In this document: one piece after another, positions 25,754 through 34,570 of the stretch
Position numbering within the stretch: position 1 is the first letter of the stretch
Layout of the letters: each line of letters opens with the position of its first letter
Assembly: GCF_050433125.1 (NCBI RefSeq)
Contig: NZ_JBNPXV010000001.1
Location: 372,001 to 436,000, forward strand
Reading direction: 5' to 3'
DNA: 64,000 nt
Origin: Roseimarinus sediminis
GTDB taxonomy: Bacteria > Bacteroidota > Bacteroidia > Bacteroidales > Prolixibacteraceae
The notes under the pieces: generated by a model
Database searches by the model: none
Told to the model about the DNA's origin: nothing
What the model saw: only the letters and a program-made list of their open reading frames with translations
Translations under genes and position numbers: made by a program

Positions 25754-26731
25754 CTATTCTTTACCTCTTACCGGAATCGAAAAGGCAAATAATTTCGAGT
25801 TGTATTCAATTTTGTCAATCTTCCCCTTATCGACCGAATAATCAAGTTTCTCATCGCTTACCTGTTTAATTTTATTCAAAGCAAGCTGGGCAAACTTGTC
25901 CATTTCGTTGCGTGGATCGAACTCGCTGATCTCACGGGCCAGTAATTCATTGATGGTGGGAAAAGGCTCGGTGTTGAGCTTTGGCTGCTCTGTCTTCCCA
26001 AATTCCCGCAGGTGATCATCGTAGGGTGCAGACGCTGCTGCCTTAACGCTTTCAGTGATACCGGCCATCAGGGGCATCAACATTGCTTCACGCTGGCGAG
26101 GCCTTACCTCTTCTTGTTGCTGACTTGCTTGTTCAAAAGCAGCATCCATCTCAAGGGTAGCCATTTCAGACCTTAGCTGGTCGGTATTTAGCACTGCCTT
26201 TGGAGTTTCGCTCAAGGGCGCAATTTCGGCTACATTCAGCACGCTGGTTGCTGCCGGCCGGTTAAACCAGAAAACCAGGGCCAGTACGATCGAGGCAGCC
26301 GCTGCAAGCCATACCGGAGCCACGATTTTCCGTGAACGTTTAAGCTGCTTTTTGTAGGGATAAGTAAGCAGCAAATCAGGTTCTGATACTGTTGCCTGGT
26401 AAAGTTGTAACTGGCGGGCAGCTACGGGATGACTTGAAACATAGCTTTCGAATGCCTGCTTTTCATCGTTTGTTAATTCGTTTTCGACATAGCGAATACA
26501 GCTGTCTTCTAAAAGCTCGGGATGATCAAAGTCTCCTTTTAAAAGCGATTGCTTATCAAAGACAAGTGCTTCATCGGCTTTCAGATGAATCGCTTCCAGT
26601 CCTTTCAGCTCTTCGGCCAGGTCGGGGTTTTCACGCAAAAAGTCGAGCAATTCATCGGTCTCCCGCGTGGTCAAAGTGCCATCGAGCAGATCGATAAAAT
26701 AGCTTTCGTAATTTTTGCGTGTGATATTCAT
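25754..26731 (-). CDS. Membrane anti-sigma factor-like protein
   Basis: A 325-residue single-span membrane protein. The cytosolic N-terminal about 135 residues contain two helical repeats of the form YESYFIDLLDGTLT...ELLDFLRENPDLAEEL and CIRYVENELTNDEKQAFESY, typical of Bacteroidota zinc-less anti-sigma N-terminal regions. One transmembrane helix (VWLAAAASIVLALVFWF, about 145-161) follows, then a periplasmic Glu/Gln-rich tail of 160 residues. It lies 11 bp downstream of the ECF sigma gene and is almost certainly cotranscribed with it, so it probably holds the sigma factor at the membrane. No FecR domain is seen. Confidence 0.75.
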   Translation of the reverse strand: MNITRKNYESYFIDLLDGTLTTRETDELLDFLRENPDLAEELKGLEAIHLKADEALVFDKQSLLKGDFDHPELLEDSCIRYVENELTNDEKQAFESYVSSHPVAARQLQLYQATVSEPDLLLTYPYKKQLKRSRKIVAPVWLAAAASIVLALVFWFNRPAATSVLNVAEIAPLSETPKAVLNTDQLRSEMATLEMDAAFEQASQQQEEVRPRQREAMLMPLMAGITESVKAAASAPYDDHLREFGKTEQPKLNTEPFPTINELLAREISEFDPRNEMDKFAQLALNKIKQVSDEKLDYSVDKGKIDKIEYNSKLFAFSIPVRGKE

Positions 26732-26742
26732 TTTGTCTCTTT

Positions 26743-27228
26743 TTATAATACTTTTTCAATCTGACCGATGTAATTTTTCAGAAATACCCTTGCCCGGTAA
26801 ATATATACTTTCACCTGCGATTCGCTGAGCTGGCACATGTCGCCGATTTCTTCGTACGAATAGCCTTCGTAATCGCGAAGCAGCAGGACCGAACGCTGCA
26901 CCTCGGGCAGCTTTTTAAGGCCTTCGTCGAGCACTTCCTTTAAATCGGAATAGTGTCGCGAGTGCGAGTTCTCGGGCATTTCTGAAGTGTCGGTAACAAT
27001 CATCCGTTTCTCCTTTCTGATCATGTCGACCATGGTGTTGTGTGCAATACTGAAGAGGTACGATTTGGCTTTCGAGAAAGTAACATCGCGGCAGTTGCGC
27101 CACAATTTCTCAAAACTGTCCTGCACCAGATCATTGGCTCGCTCGTGATCCCTGATATTCTTCAGCACAAAGCGGAAAAGGCCGTCGGCATATTGCTCAA
27201 CAATGAGGTTGTACTCTTTGGTCGTCAT
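26743..27228 (-). CDS. ECF RNA polymerase sigma factor
   Basis: A 161-residue sigma-70 family factor with only regions 2 and 4. Region 2 contains ADGLFRFVLKNIRDHERANDLVQDSFEKLWRN, with the RNAP-binding DLVQDSF motif, and SYLFSIAHNTMVDMIRK. Region 4 contains LPEVQRSVLLLRDYEGYSYEEIGDM followed by the HTH SESQVKVYIYRARVFLK. It is paired with an anti-sigma factor and carries its own ECF-type promoter at 27255-27279, consistent with autoregulation. Confidence 0.92.
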   Translation of the reverse strand: MTTKEYNLIVEQYADGLFRFVLKNIRDHERANDLVQDSFEKLWRNCRDVTFSKAKSYLFSIAHNTMVDMIRKEKRMIVTDTSEMPENSHSRHYSDLKEVLDEGLKKLPEVQRSVLLLRDYEGYSYEEIGDMCQLSESQVKVYIYRARVFLKNYIGQIEKVL

Positions 27229-27254
27229 TCATCGATTAGGTTTACATCGAATAA

Positions 27255-27279
27255 GACGGACAGGGGCAGAAAAAGTTAC
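27255..27279 (-). promoter_or_regulatory. ECF-type autoregulatory promoter (GTAAC-N16-CGTC)
   Basis: On the minus strand TGTAACTTTTTC (GTAAC at 27275-27279) is followed after 16 bases by CGTCTTATT (CGTC at 27255-27258), 27 bp upstream of the sigma factor ATG. This is the usual form of Bacteroidota ECF promoters. The same boxes occur before the beta-barrel gene at 14537-15478. Confidence 0.55.
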
Positions 27280-27293
27280 AGATAAAATGTGTT

Positions 27294-27815
27294 TTAATAA
27301 AAGCTGTGCAGATCGACTTCGAAAATAAGTACTGAATTGGCCGGAATGGTTTTCGATTCGCTTTCGCCGTAGCCGTAGTACGATGGCAGGTAAAGGATGA
27401 TTTTGCCATCAGTCCCGATGAGGGGTATTCCAACCTGCCAGCCTTTGATGAGATTACTGAGTTGAAAAGTGGCCGTCATGTCGGTATCGGTCTGATCGAA
27501 TACAGTGCCATCGAGCAACATGCCCTTGTACGAAACTTCAACGATGGAGTAAATATCGGGGCGCTGGCTTTCACCTTCGGCAATGATGTGGTAAAAGATG
27601 CCCGACGCTTCGTGGATCTCGGCCACCGAATCATGCTCGGCCAGGTAATCGCTGATCAGCAATGAATCGGCCTGGTACTGGGCCTGCACTTTTTTCTGGT
27701 AGGCTTCCCATTCTTTCTGGTATTCCTCGTAAGCATCGTTGTTGTTTAAATCGCATGCAGCCATCGAGAAGAGTGCAATGAGCAGGGAAATTATGTAGAA
27801 AGCAGTACGTTTCAT
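27294..27815 (-). CDS. FKBP-type peptidyl-prolyl isomerase lipoprotein
   Basis: A 173-residue exported lipoprotein. The lipobox is LFSMAAC at the end of the signal peptide, with the lipidated Cys followed by DLNNN. After a coiled-coil-like linker (YEEYQKEWEAYQKKVQAQYQ) comes an FKBP domain: VEVSYKGMLLDGTVFDQT, LIKGWQVGIPLIGTDGKIILYLPSYYGYGE, and IPANSVLIFEVDL. These are the classical FKBP motifs, with the usual active-site Tyr and Phe. It probably catalyses proline isomerisation of envelope proteins. The start is at 27815 (MKRTAFYI), where the signal peptide begins. Confidence 0.9.
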   Translation of the reverse strand: MKRTAFYIISLLIALFSMAACDLNNNDAYEEYQKEWEAYQKKVQAQYQADSLLISDYLAEHDSVAEIHEASGIFYHIIAEGESQRPDIYSIVEVSYKGMLLDGTVFDQTDTDMTATFQLSNLIKGWQVGIPLIGTDGKIILYLPSYYGYGESESKTIPANSVLIFEVDLHSFY

Positions 27816-28000
27816 TTTGTATTCAATTAAGTTGATAAATGCGGAAAAAATCAGCTGTATCGGCTTTTCCTTCTTTAATGCCAGCAAGCTTTGTTGTAAT
27901 GGATGCAGAAAACAGGAAAAGGTTGCTTCGTCCCAAAAATAATGAAATCTTTGAATAGGATCCGGAATATAGGGGATGAACTTTGTTTTAAAAGGGATAC

Positions 28001-28033
28001 AAAAAATGCCGGAGATTTGCTTCCGGCATTTTT
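28001..28033 (-). terminator. Intrinsic terminator of purC
   Basis: Hairpin AAAATGCCGGA/TCCGGCATTTTT with a 6-7 base loop, read on the minus strand and ending in a T-run; it lies about 20 bp after the purC stop. Confidence 0.8.
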
Positions 28034-28053
28034 ATAAGCTAAAGGAGCTTTGT

Positions 28054-29004
28054 TTATAGTTTTGTCTGAATGTATTCACTTACATTCTTTTCGATGCGCT
28101 TCTGCACATCATTTACATCGGCCTTGACAAACTGGTCGCCGGTAATGTTTTCGTACAATTCGATGTAGCGTTCACTTACGCTGTTCACAAAGGCTTCGTT
28201 CATTTCGGGAACTTTCTGACCGTCTTTGCCCTGAAAACCGTTTTCGATGAGCCACTGGCGCACAAATTCTTTCGAAAGCTGTTTCTGGTTTTCGCCCTTG
28301 GCCTGACGTTCCTCGTAACCTGCCGCGTAAAAATAACGCGATGAGTCGGGTGTATGAATCTCGTCGATCAGGTAGATCTTACCATCCTTCTTACCAAATT
28401 CGTACTTGGTATCGACCAGAATCAGTCCTTTTTCAGCTGCCATCTCGGTGCCCCGCTGAAACAACTCGAAGGTATATTGCTCAAGCAGTTTGTAGTCTTC
28501 TTTTGAAACCAGCCCCTGGGCCAGAATTTCTTCTTTCGAAATGTCCTCGTCGTGGCCTACATCGGCTTTGGTGGTTGGTGTAATCAGCGGTTTTTCGAAC
28601 TTCTGATTTTCAATCATGCCTTCGGGCAGCGGGTTGCCGCAAAGTGTGCGTTTGCCATCGCGGTATTCACGCCAGGCATGGCCGGTAAGATAGCCGCGGA
28701 TGACCATTTCGACCTTAAAAGGTTCGCACATGTGACCTACGGTGACCATGGGGTCGGGTGTTGCAATCTTCCAGTTGGGAACAATGTCCTGAGTTGCATC
28801 GAGGAACTTGGCTGCAATTTGGTTCAGCACCTGACCTTTGTAGGGAATGCCTTCGGGAAGCACCACATCGAAAGCCGAAATGCGGTCGGAGACAATCATT
28901 ACCAGGTATTCATCTTCGATGTTGTATACATCACGAACCTTGCCGTGGTAAACACTCTTTTGACCGGGAAAGTTGAAATCGGTTGTTACAATCGCATTAC
29001 TCAT
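28054..29004 (-). CDS. purC: Phosphoribosylaminoimidazole-succinocarboxamide synthase (SAICAR synthase)
   Basis: Condenses CAIR with aspartate using ATP in purine synthesis. The 316 residues match the long Bacteroidota/yeast-like form rather than the 237-residue E. coli form. Signatures are YHGKVRDVYNI, VSDRISAFDVVLPEGIPYKG, VIRGYLTGHAWREY, DTKYEFG and LIDEIHTPDSSRYF. It is monocistronic with its own terminator; phoH lies upstream on the same strand, 150 bp away. Confidence 0.96.
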   Translation of the reverse strand: MSNAIVTTDFNFPGQKSVYHGKVRDVYNIEDEYLVMIVSDRISAFDVVLPEGIPYKGQVLNQIAAKFLDATQDIVPNWKIATPDPMVTVGHMCEPFKVEMVIRGYLTGHAWREYRDGKRTLCGNPLPEGMIENQKFEKPLITPTTKADVGHDEDISKEEILAQGLVSKEDYKLLEQYTFELFQRGTEMAAEKGLILVDTKYEFGKKDGKIYLIDEIHTPDSSRYFYAAGYEERQAKGENQKQLSKEFVRQWLIENGFQGKDGQKVPEMNEAFVNSVSERYIELYENITGDQFVKADVNDVQKRIEKNVSEYIQTKL

Positions 29005-29154
29005 TGTTATGTGTGTTTATAGGTGTTTTGCTTTTTTGCTATCTGACTGACAGGAATCCTCTCTCAAATATTTTATCCATTTCGCTAATTAAACAATCTC
29101 GCTTGCTTTTTGATGTAAAAATCACTTAAAAAGTTTTGATAGATGAAGGTCATT

Positions 29155-30150
29155 TTACTGATTTTCTTCTTCTTTGGTTTTCCTGATGGCTGCCTTTCGT
29201 CTGTCTTCCTGTTCGGCATAGAATTGGTCGTAGGCATTTACAATGTCGCGTACCAGTTTGTGACGTACAATGTCATTCTGGTTCATTTGAACGATGGCAA
29301 TGTCGTCGATGTCTTTTAATATTCGCATGGCCTGAATCAAACCTGAATCGCTCTTTCGCGGGAGGTCAATTTGCGTGGTATCGCCGGTGATGATGATTTT
29401 GGTGTTCAAGCCCATGCGGGTCAGAAACATTTTCAGCTGATTCACGGTGGTATTCTGCGCTTCATCGAGAATTACATAGGCATTGCTGAGCGTACGTCCG
29501 CGCATAAAGGCCAGCGGGGCAATTTCGATGACCTTGTCTTTCATAAAGTCTTCGAGTTTTCGGGGAGGAATCATGTCGCCCAGCGCATCGTACAAAGGCT
29601 GCAGATAGGGATCGATCTTTTCCTTTAAATCGCCCGGCAGGAAACCCAGCCTTTCGCCCGCTTCAACCGCAGGCCGGCTCAGAATGATCTTTCTGATTTC
29701 CTTGTTCTTTAAAGCACGCACCGCCATGGCAATGGCTGTATAGGTTTTTCCGGTTCCCGCAGGGCCAATGGCAAAAATAAGGTCCTTTTCAATGCAGGCA
29801 TCGACCAGCTTCTGCTGATTGGGTGTTCGTGCCCTGATGGGTTTCCCCGTATTGCCATAAATCAATACATCTTTTTCGCCGGTATCGGGGCTTTCCCCCT
29901 GATCGTTCATGATCAGCCCGATGGTTTCAACACTCAAGCGGTGAAAATCGTGGTACTGATCGAGCAGTGCATTCAGCTTGCTTTCAAATTGTGCAATTTC
30001 ATCCTCGCTGCCCATGGCCTTAACAATGTGGCCGCGGGCTATGATCTTCAATTTGGGATAGTAGGAGCGGATTTTATCCAGGTTGTTGTTGTTGGCTCCA
30101 TAAAATTCTACGGGATCGACTCCTTCGAGATGAAATGATTTTTCGAACAT
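29155..30150 (-). CDS. phoH: PhoH family ATPase/RNA-associated protein
   Basis: A 331-residue cytosolic PhoH-like protein. The N-terminal KH-like domain (about 1-90) precedes a P-loop ATPase: Walker A GPAGTGKTYTAIA, LSRPAVEAGERLGFLPG, Walker B AYVILDEAQN and IIITGDTTQIDLP. PhoH proteins are linked to RNA metabolism and often lie next to ybeY or tetracycline-insensitive RNA factors; here purC is downstream instead. A TATTTTTG box on the minus strand at 30175-30182 may be its promoter. Confidence 0.93.
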   Translation of the reverse strand: MFEKSFHLEGVDPVEFYGANNNNLDKIRSYYPKLKIIARGHIVKAMGSEDEIAQFESKLNALLDQYHDFHRLSVETIGLIMNDQGESPDTGEKDVLIYGNTGKPIRARTPNQQKLVDACIEKDLIFAIGPAGTGKTYTAIAMAVRALKNKEIRKIILSRPAVEAGERLGFLPGDLKEKIDPYLQPLYDALGDMIPPRKLEDFMKDKVIEIAPLAFMRGRTLSNAYVILDEAQNTTVNQLKMFLTRMGLNTKIIITGDTTQIDLPRKSDSGLIQAMRILKDIDDIAIVQMNQNDIVRHKLVRDIVNAYDQFYAEQEDRRKAAIRKTKEEENQ

Positions 30151-30339
30151 TGAAATGTTTTATCGTTTAGTCTTCAAAAATAAGGACTTTTCGGGAGAAT
30201 TTGTCTTTGTTGACATCCGATTGGTCAAGTTTAAGCATTGCAGCTTGTTAACATTTTTTAAATAAACATAATAAACTCTTAATTATTTTGTTTTGTATAT
30301 TGCAAGGCATTCATTATTAATCTTTAAAAACCCAAAGAG

Positions 30340-32895
30340 ATGAAACTATCCCTTCTTATTTTGATACTGGCGCTGGCCGGTACGCTATGCGCACAAAAGA
30401 TTGAAAAGCCCCGAACAGGTTTTTCCACCGTTTCGAACCTTCGCATTACAGCGCTTGAACTGAGCGACAGCGAGACTTCCCTTTCCTTTGAGTACAAGGC
30501 TGCTCCCGGCAGCTGGATTTTTATACCAAAAGGAAGTTGCATTCAGGTGGTAGGCTCGGAAAGCAAAAATTATGTACTTCGTGCCGAAGGAATTCCTCTG
30601 GATTCGGCCTATCATCTCGATGAAAGCGGCAGGGTTGAATACCAGCTCTTCTTTCCGGCCATCGATAAAACAGCAGCACGCATCGACTTTTTCGAAGACA
30701 ATGAAGGTGGAAACTGGAAAATATTTGATATCAGGCTGAAGGAGGAAAGCACGACGAGCCCGTTAGCCGCGGTGCTTCAAAACATCTGGTTTGCAGCCGA
30801 CGGCAGCAAGCAAATGCAAATTGCCCTTTACGACGATGTGGCGGTTTATCAAAGTCAGCTCTGGAAAATCGATGAGGTGACAAGCGAAGGACCGATAGAG
30901 GCAGTGAGCCTTTCCAATAAAAAAGGCAAACAAACACTTTACTTCGAGAGCATCAATGAACACCAGTGCCGGATGGGCACCGACAAGCAGACACTGTACG
31001 AGCTGAACGACTGGCCCAACGATTTGCCCGATCAGCCCAAAGCCGGTAATGATGTGTATACTGCAGCCCTCTTAAAATCGGCCGAAGCCACTTATTCGGG
31101 CTACATCCGCGACTATACTCCACGTGCGGGCTTTACCACCGGCATGGTGCATGTCAACAATGTGCTCACCGGCAATCAGGAGTCATATGTGCTTAAAATT
31201 GAGGAGAGCGGCTATTTTTCGGTAAGCATTCCCATGTGCTATCCCGAGGAAGTTTTCTTGTCGGTACCAGGCATGCATCGTACGGTTTTTCTCGAACCCG
31301 GAAAAAATACTTTCCAGCTGCTCGATGCCGGAAGCGTTTACAATGGCTTGCTGTTTCAGGGCGAAATGGCCATGGTGAACAATGGCCTTTTTGAACTGAA
31401 GGACATCAATTACTTCGATTATAATAAGGTACGCGAAAACATACTCGATAGTACGCCCGAAGCCTATAAAGCCACCTGTGTCGAAATTCGCGACAAGGAG
31501 CTGAAAGCCCTCCATGAAGTGAAACAAAGCAAGTTCATTGCCGAAAAGGCGTTCCAGGTAAAGCAAAAAAATATCGAATGCGATTACCTCGAAAGGCTTC
31601 TGAGTTACGACATGAACTATTACAGTGCACTTCGCTCAAAAAAGGGAAAGGATGAACAGGTAAGCATGGATGATGTTCCTTCGCCCGATAGTTCCTGGTA
31701 TGCTTTCATTACCCCCAGTGCAATGAACGACCCGTTGCTCTTGCTGTCATCCAATTATTACTTTCTGGTGAATCGTTTGAAGTATGCTAAATTCTTAAGG
31801 CCATCTTCCACTTCGCTGACACCATCTCTGTTAGCCGAGTTTCTTGATTCGAAAGGGATTGAGCTGACAGAAGATGAAAATAACATGCTGGCTGAAGAGA
31901 AAAAGGCCATGGATGGCAAAGCGATGGAAAAGTGGAAGGCTTTCTCGGCGCAATATAACAAGGAGCATCAAGCCTTTGCAGAAAAACACAAGTCCTTACT
32001 GGAAGAACTCAATCAGCAGGAAGATTTTGTATTTTGGCACGATATTGAAAAAGCCTTTGCCGACAAAGGAGTGGAGCTTACAGGCGAAGAACTGAAGATG
32101 ATCGGGGCAGCAAAAGCCATTTCAGGAAGGGAAGAACAGCTGGCTCAAAAGAGCAGGAAATCCAACAGCGAGGCCCTGCATGCCTTTTATCAGAAATACC
32201 AGACTTACTCAACAGAATGGCATCAACAAGAACGACTGAAGGCCCGGAATGCTGTTTTAAATCAGCAATTTGGCATTGGACGCGGCCTCATAGTGGATGT
32301 GATGTATGTTCAGGATCAGCTGGGTTCGGTGGTCGAAGAATTAACGCCACTTGGTGAAGACCAGCTGGAGCTCATTTCCAGTGAAGTGAGCACTCCTTTT
32401 ATCGCACAATATGCACGTGCATGTAACGATCGTACCATTGAAAAAATAGCCGAACTAAAAGCAAAATCAGACTATGTAGTCCATCAGACACCTGATGTCG
32501 ACTCCGAACAATTGTTTGAATCGATGATGGAACCCTTTAAGGGCAAAGTGGTGTATGTCGATTTCTGGGCTACCTGGTGCGGCCCCTGCCGGAGTGGTAT
32601 GCAACGCATAAAGCCGCTGAAGGAAAGCCTTGATGGCCGGCCCATTGTTTTTGTTTATATTACCAACGACAGCTCGCCCGAAGGAGCCTGGAAGAACATG
32701 GTGGCTGAAATTGGCGGTGAACACTACCGTCTGGATCGAGACGAATGGAACATCCTGAGCGAGCGCTTTGGTGTTTCAGGAATACCACATTATTTGCTGG
32801 TCGATAAGGAAGGCAAAGTAGCCAGGAACAACGGGATGCCTTCGTGGAACAACGACGAAATGGCACAGCTCTTCGAAATCTTTATAAATAAGTAG
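30340..32895 (+). CDS. Large TlpA/thioredoxin-family exported protein
   Basis: An 851-residue exported protein (signal peptide MKLSLLILILALAGTLCAQ). The first 130 residues form a beta-rich domain, about 240-420 another beta domain, and 430-690 is a long charged helical region with several Glu/Lys repeats. The C-terminal about 135 residues form a TlpA-like thioredoxin domain, with the redox motif VDFWATWCGPCRSGM (Cys at about 747 and 750) and the cis-Pro in GVSGIPHYLLVDKEG. Such large Bacteroidota TlpA proteins act as periplasmic disulfide reductases; the long helical insertion is unusual. The gene is monocistronic with a terminator 14 bp downstream. Confidence 0.85.
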   Translation: MKLSLLILILALAGTLCAQKIEKPRTGFSTVSNLRITALELSDSETSLSFEYKAAPGSWIFIPKGSCIQVVGSESKNYVLRAEGIPLDSAYHLDESGRVEYQLFFPAIDKTAARIDFFEDNEGGNWKIFDIRLKEESTTSPLAAVLQNIWFAADGSKQMQIALYDDVAVYQSQLWKIDEVTSEGPIEAVSLSNKKGKQTLYFESINEHQCRMGTDKQTLYELNDWPNDLPDQPKAGNDVYTAALLKSAEATYSGYIRDYTPRAGFTTGMVHVNNVLTGNQESYVLKIEESGYFSVSIPMCYPEEVFLSVPGMHRTVFLEPGKNTFQLLDAGSVYNGLLFQGEMAMVNNGLFELKDINYFDYNKVRENILDSTPEAYKATCVEIRDKELKALHEVKQSKFIAEKAFQVKQKNIECDYLERLLSYDMNYYSALRSKKGKDEQVSMDDVPSPDSSWYAFITPSAMNDPLLLLSSNYYFLVNRLKYAKFLRPSSTSLTPSLLAEFLDSKGIELTEDENNMLAEEKKAMDGKAMEKWKAFSAQYNKEHQAFAEKHKSLLEELNQQEDFVFWHDIEKAFADKGVELTGEELKMIGAAKAISGREEQLAQKSRKSNSEALHAFYQKYQTYSTEWHQQERLKARNAVLNQQFGIGRGLIVDVMYVQDQLGSVVEELTPLGEDQLELISSEVSTPFIAQYARACNDRTIEKIAELKAKSDYVVHQTPDVDSEQLFESMMEPFKGKVVYVDFWATWCGPCRSGMQRIKPLKESLDGRPIVFVYITNDSSPEGAWKNMVAEIGGEHYRLDRDEWNILSERFGVSGIPHYLLVDKEGKVARNNGMPSWNNDEMAQLFEIFINK

Positions 32896-32908
32896 TGTCG
32901 ATTTCAGC

Positions 32909-32941
32909 AAAGAGGCTGCCTTCAAAGGGCGGCCTCTTTCG
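32909..32941 (+). terminator. Intrinsic terminator after the TlpA-like gene
   Basis: Hairpin AAAGAGGCTGCC/GGCGGCCTCTTT, fully paired apart from one T-G wobble, with a TTCAAAG-like loop and a T-rich tail. Confidence 0.8.
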
Positions 32942-33057
32942 CTTTTCCTGCAAGTCTGTTAAGCCGCGTATCACAGCCGAAAGGAAATAATGTCAGGCTG
33001 ATTGCAAGGCATCTGAGCGTTTTGAGTAAGCGCTTCTGTACTTTTGTAACCGGCGTT

Positions 33058-33287
33058 TAGGTACGCTGATATCGGAGGTACATAAACGCTGACACCGGAG
33101 CTACATAAACGCTGATACCGGAGTTACATAAACGCTGATACCGGAGTTACATAAACGCTGATACCGGAGCTACATAAACGCCGATACCAGGGTTACATAA
33201 ACGCCGATACCGGAGCTACTCTACCACCGATACCGGAGCCAGCTTAGCACTGATATCGGAGCTGGCTTAACGCCGATTTCCTACGTT
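33058..33287. repeat. 23-bp tandem repeat array, about 10 copies
   Basis: Direct head-to-tail copies of CATAAACGCTGATACCGGAGYTA, with unit starts at 33058, 33081, 33104, 33127, 33150, 33173, 33196, 33219, 33242 and 33265. The period is exactly 23 bases. Central units are nearly identical (often differing only at one C/T); the outer units are more diverged (GCTTAGCACTGATATCGGAGCTG). The period is not a multiple of three and neither strand has an open frame with a start, so it is non-coding. It sits in a 547-bp intergenic region between the TlpA-like gene and the DAHP synthase gene. There are no spacers, so it is not a CRISPR. The array is a minisatellite or binding array of unknown role. Confidence 0.9.
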
Positions 33288-33405
33288 TACTTCCGTATGG
33301 TCCAAAAGCAGGTGAATGCCTGAGTTGATGCCTGGCGGATATTGCCTGCAGTGCTGGAAGTAAAGCCGGTATCGGGGCCGACAGGCTTTCGCTCGTTTTT
33401 TAAAT

Positions 33406-33437
33406 ACAAAGGGGAGCTGCCGGCAGCTCCCCTTTGT
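33406..33437. terminator. Strong perfect hairpin after the DAHP synthase gene
   Basis: ACAAAGGGGAGCTGCC followed at once by its exact reverse complement: a 16-bp perfect inverted repeat 6 bp after the stop of the minus-strand gene. It is probably the operon terminator. The minus-strand tail is TATTTAAA, so its termination efficiency is less certain. Confidence 0.75.
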
Positions 33438-33442
33438 TTGTT

Positions 33443-34537
33443 TTAGTCTTCTTTATCGATGAGCTCGGTTTGCTGACGGACCGAATCTTCGTGAATCAGT
33501 TGGAACAGTATTTTCACAAAAGTATCATCAAGTTTCAGCTTGCCGGCAGTTTCAATGCGCTGGTTCATCATTTTGGTCCAGCGGTCGATTTGCAGGGCCA
33601 TCACGTTGTTGTTCTTCTTGTATTCGGCAATCTGGGTCACAATTTCGGCACGGGCCGAAAGGATTTCCATGAGCTCGGTATCGAGGGCATCGATGCGGCT
33701 TCGGAGCTGGTCGAGCTTACTTCCAAATTCGGCATCTTCGATGTTTTGTTTTCTGATCACCAGTTTGTCGATCAGTTTCATCAGGTCGGCCGGGGTAAAT
33801 TGTTGTGCTGCATCGCTCAGGGCACACGAAGGGTCGATGTGCGATTCGATCATCAGGCCATCGAAGCCCATGTCGAATGCTTTTTGCGAAATTTCGCCCA
33901 CCAGTTCGCGTTTACCGGCGATGTGACTGGGATCGCAAATAATGGGCAGGTTGGGCATGCTGCGTCTTAGCTCGATGTAGGTTTTCCAGCCCGGGTAGTT
34001 CCGGTACTTGCTTTCCTGATAAGGTGAAAAACCACGGTGTATGCCTACCAGTTTTTTTAGCCCCATGGCATTGAGCCGTTCCAAAGCTCCCATCCACAGC
34101 GACAGGTCGGGATTCATGGGGTTCTTCACCATTACTACCTTGTCGCTGCCTTTGAGTACATCGGCAATTTCCTGTACTACAAAGGGGCTGCCGGTTGAGC
34201 GGGCACCAATCCACAAAACATCGATGTCGGCTTTCAGGCACTCTTCGGTGTGTTGTGCATTGGCTACTTCGGTACCAACCATCAGCCCGGTTTCGGCCTT
34301 AATTTTTTTCAGCCATTCGAGGCCGATGGAGCCGATTCCTTCAAAGCTTCCGGGGCGGGTGCGGGGTTTCCATACGCCTCCGCGAATTACATGTACGCGG
34401 GGATCTTTGGCTAATTCACGGGCAGTGCTTAACGACTGCTCTTCGGTTTCGAGGCTGCAGGGGCCTGCAATCAGCAGCGGGTAGGGACTTTCGGGCATCC
34501 AGCTGCTCATCGGTGTAATATCTAACGCAATGGTCAT
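33443..34537 (-). CDS. Bifunctional DAHP synthase (KDO8P-synthase-like) / chorismate mutase
   Basis: A 364-residue fusion enzyme typical of Bacteroidota. Residues 1 to about 260 form a type I-beta DAHP synthase: IAGPCSLETEEQ, VIRGGVWKPRTRPGSFEGIG, VGTEVANAQH, KNPMNPDLSLW, CDPSHIAGKRELV and GLMIESHIDPS. The C-terminal about 90 residues form an AroQ chorismate mutase (LRSRIDALDTELMEILSARAEI...RWTKMMNQRI). It condenses erythrose-4-phosphate with PEP, and separately converts chorismate to prephenate; the mutase part may also give feedback control. It lies 33 bp downstream of tyrA in the same operon. The usual pheA and aspartate aminotransferase partners are not present. Confidence 0.95.
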   Translation of the reverse strand: MTIALDITPMSSWMPESPYPLLIAGPCSLETEEQSLSTARELAKDPRVHVIRGGVWKPRTRPGSFEGIGSIGLEWLKKIKAETGLMVGTEVANAQHTEECLKADIDVLWIGARSTGSPFVVQEIADVLKGSDKVVMVKNPMNPDLSLWMGALERLNAMGLKKLVGIHRGFSPYQESKYRNYPGWKTYIELRRSMPNLPIICDPSHIAGKRELVGEISQKAFDMGFDGLMIESHIDPSCALSDAAQQFTPADLMKLIDKLVIRKQNIEDAEFGSKLDQLRSRIDALDTELMEILSARAEIVTQIAEYKKNNNVMALQIDRWTKMMNQRIETAGKLKLDDTFVKILFQLIHEDSVRQQTELIDKED

Positions 34538-34570
34538 GTTGTAAGTATTTATATTTTCAATTCAACTTTT

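Noticed and set aside
33058..33287. The regular repeats as a CRISPR array
   Set aside because: Units are contiguous with no variable spacers and no cas genes are nearby, so it is a tandem repeat.
33434..33970. 178-residue plus-strand frame opposite the DAHP synthase gene
   Set aside because: It is fully covered by a well-conserved enzyme on the other strand and has no start signal or homology.
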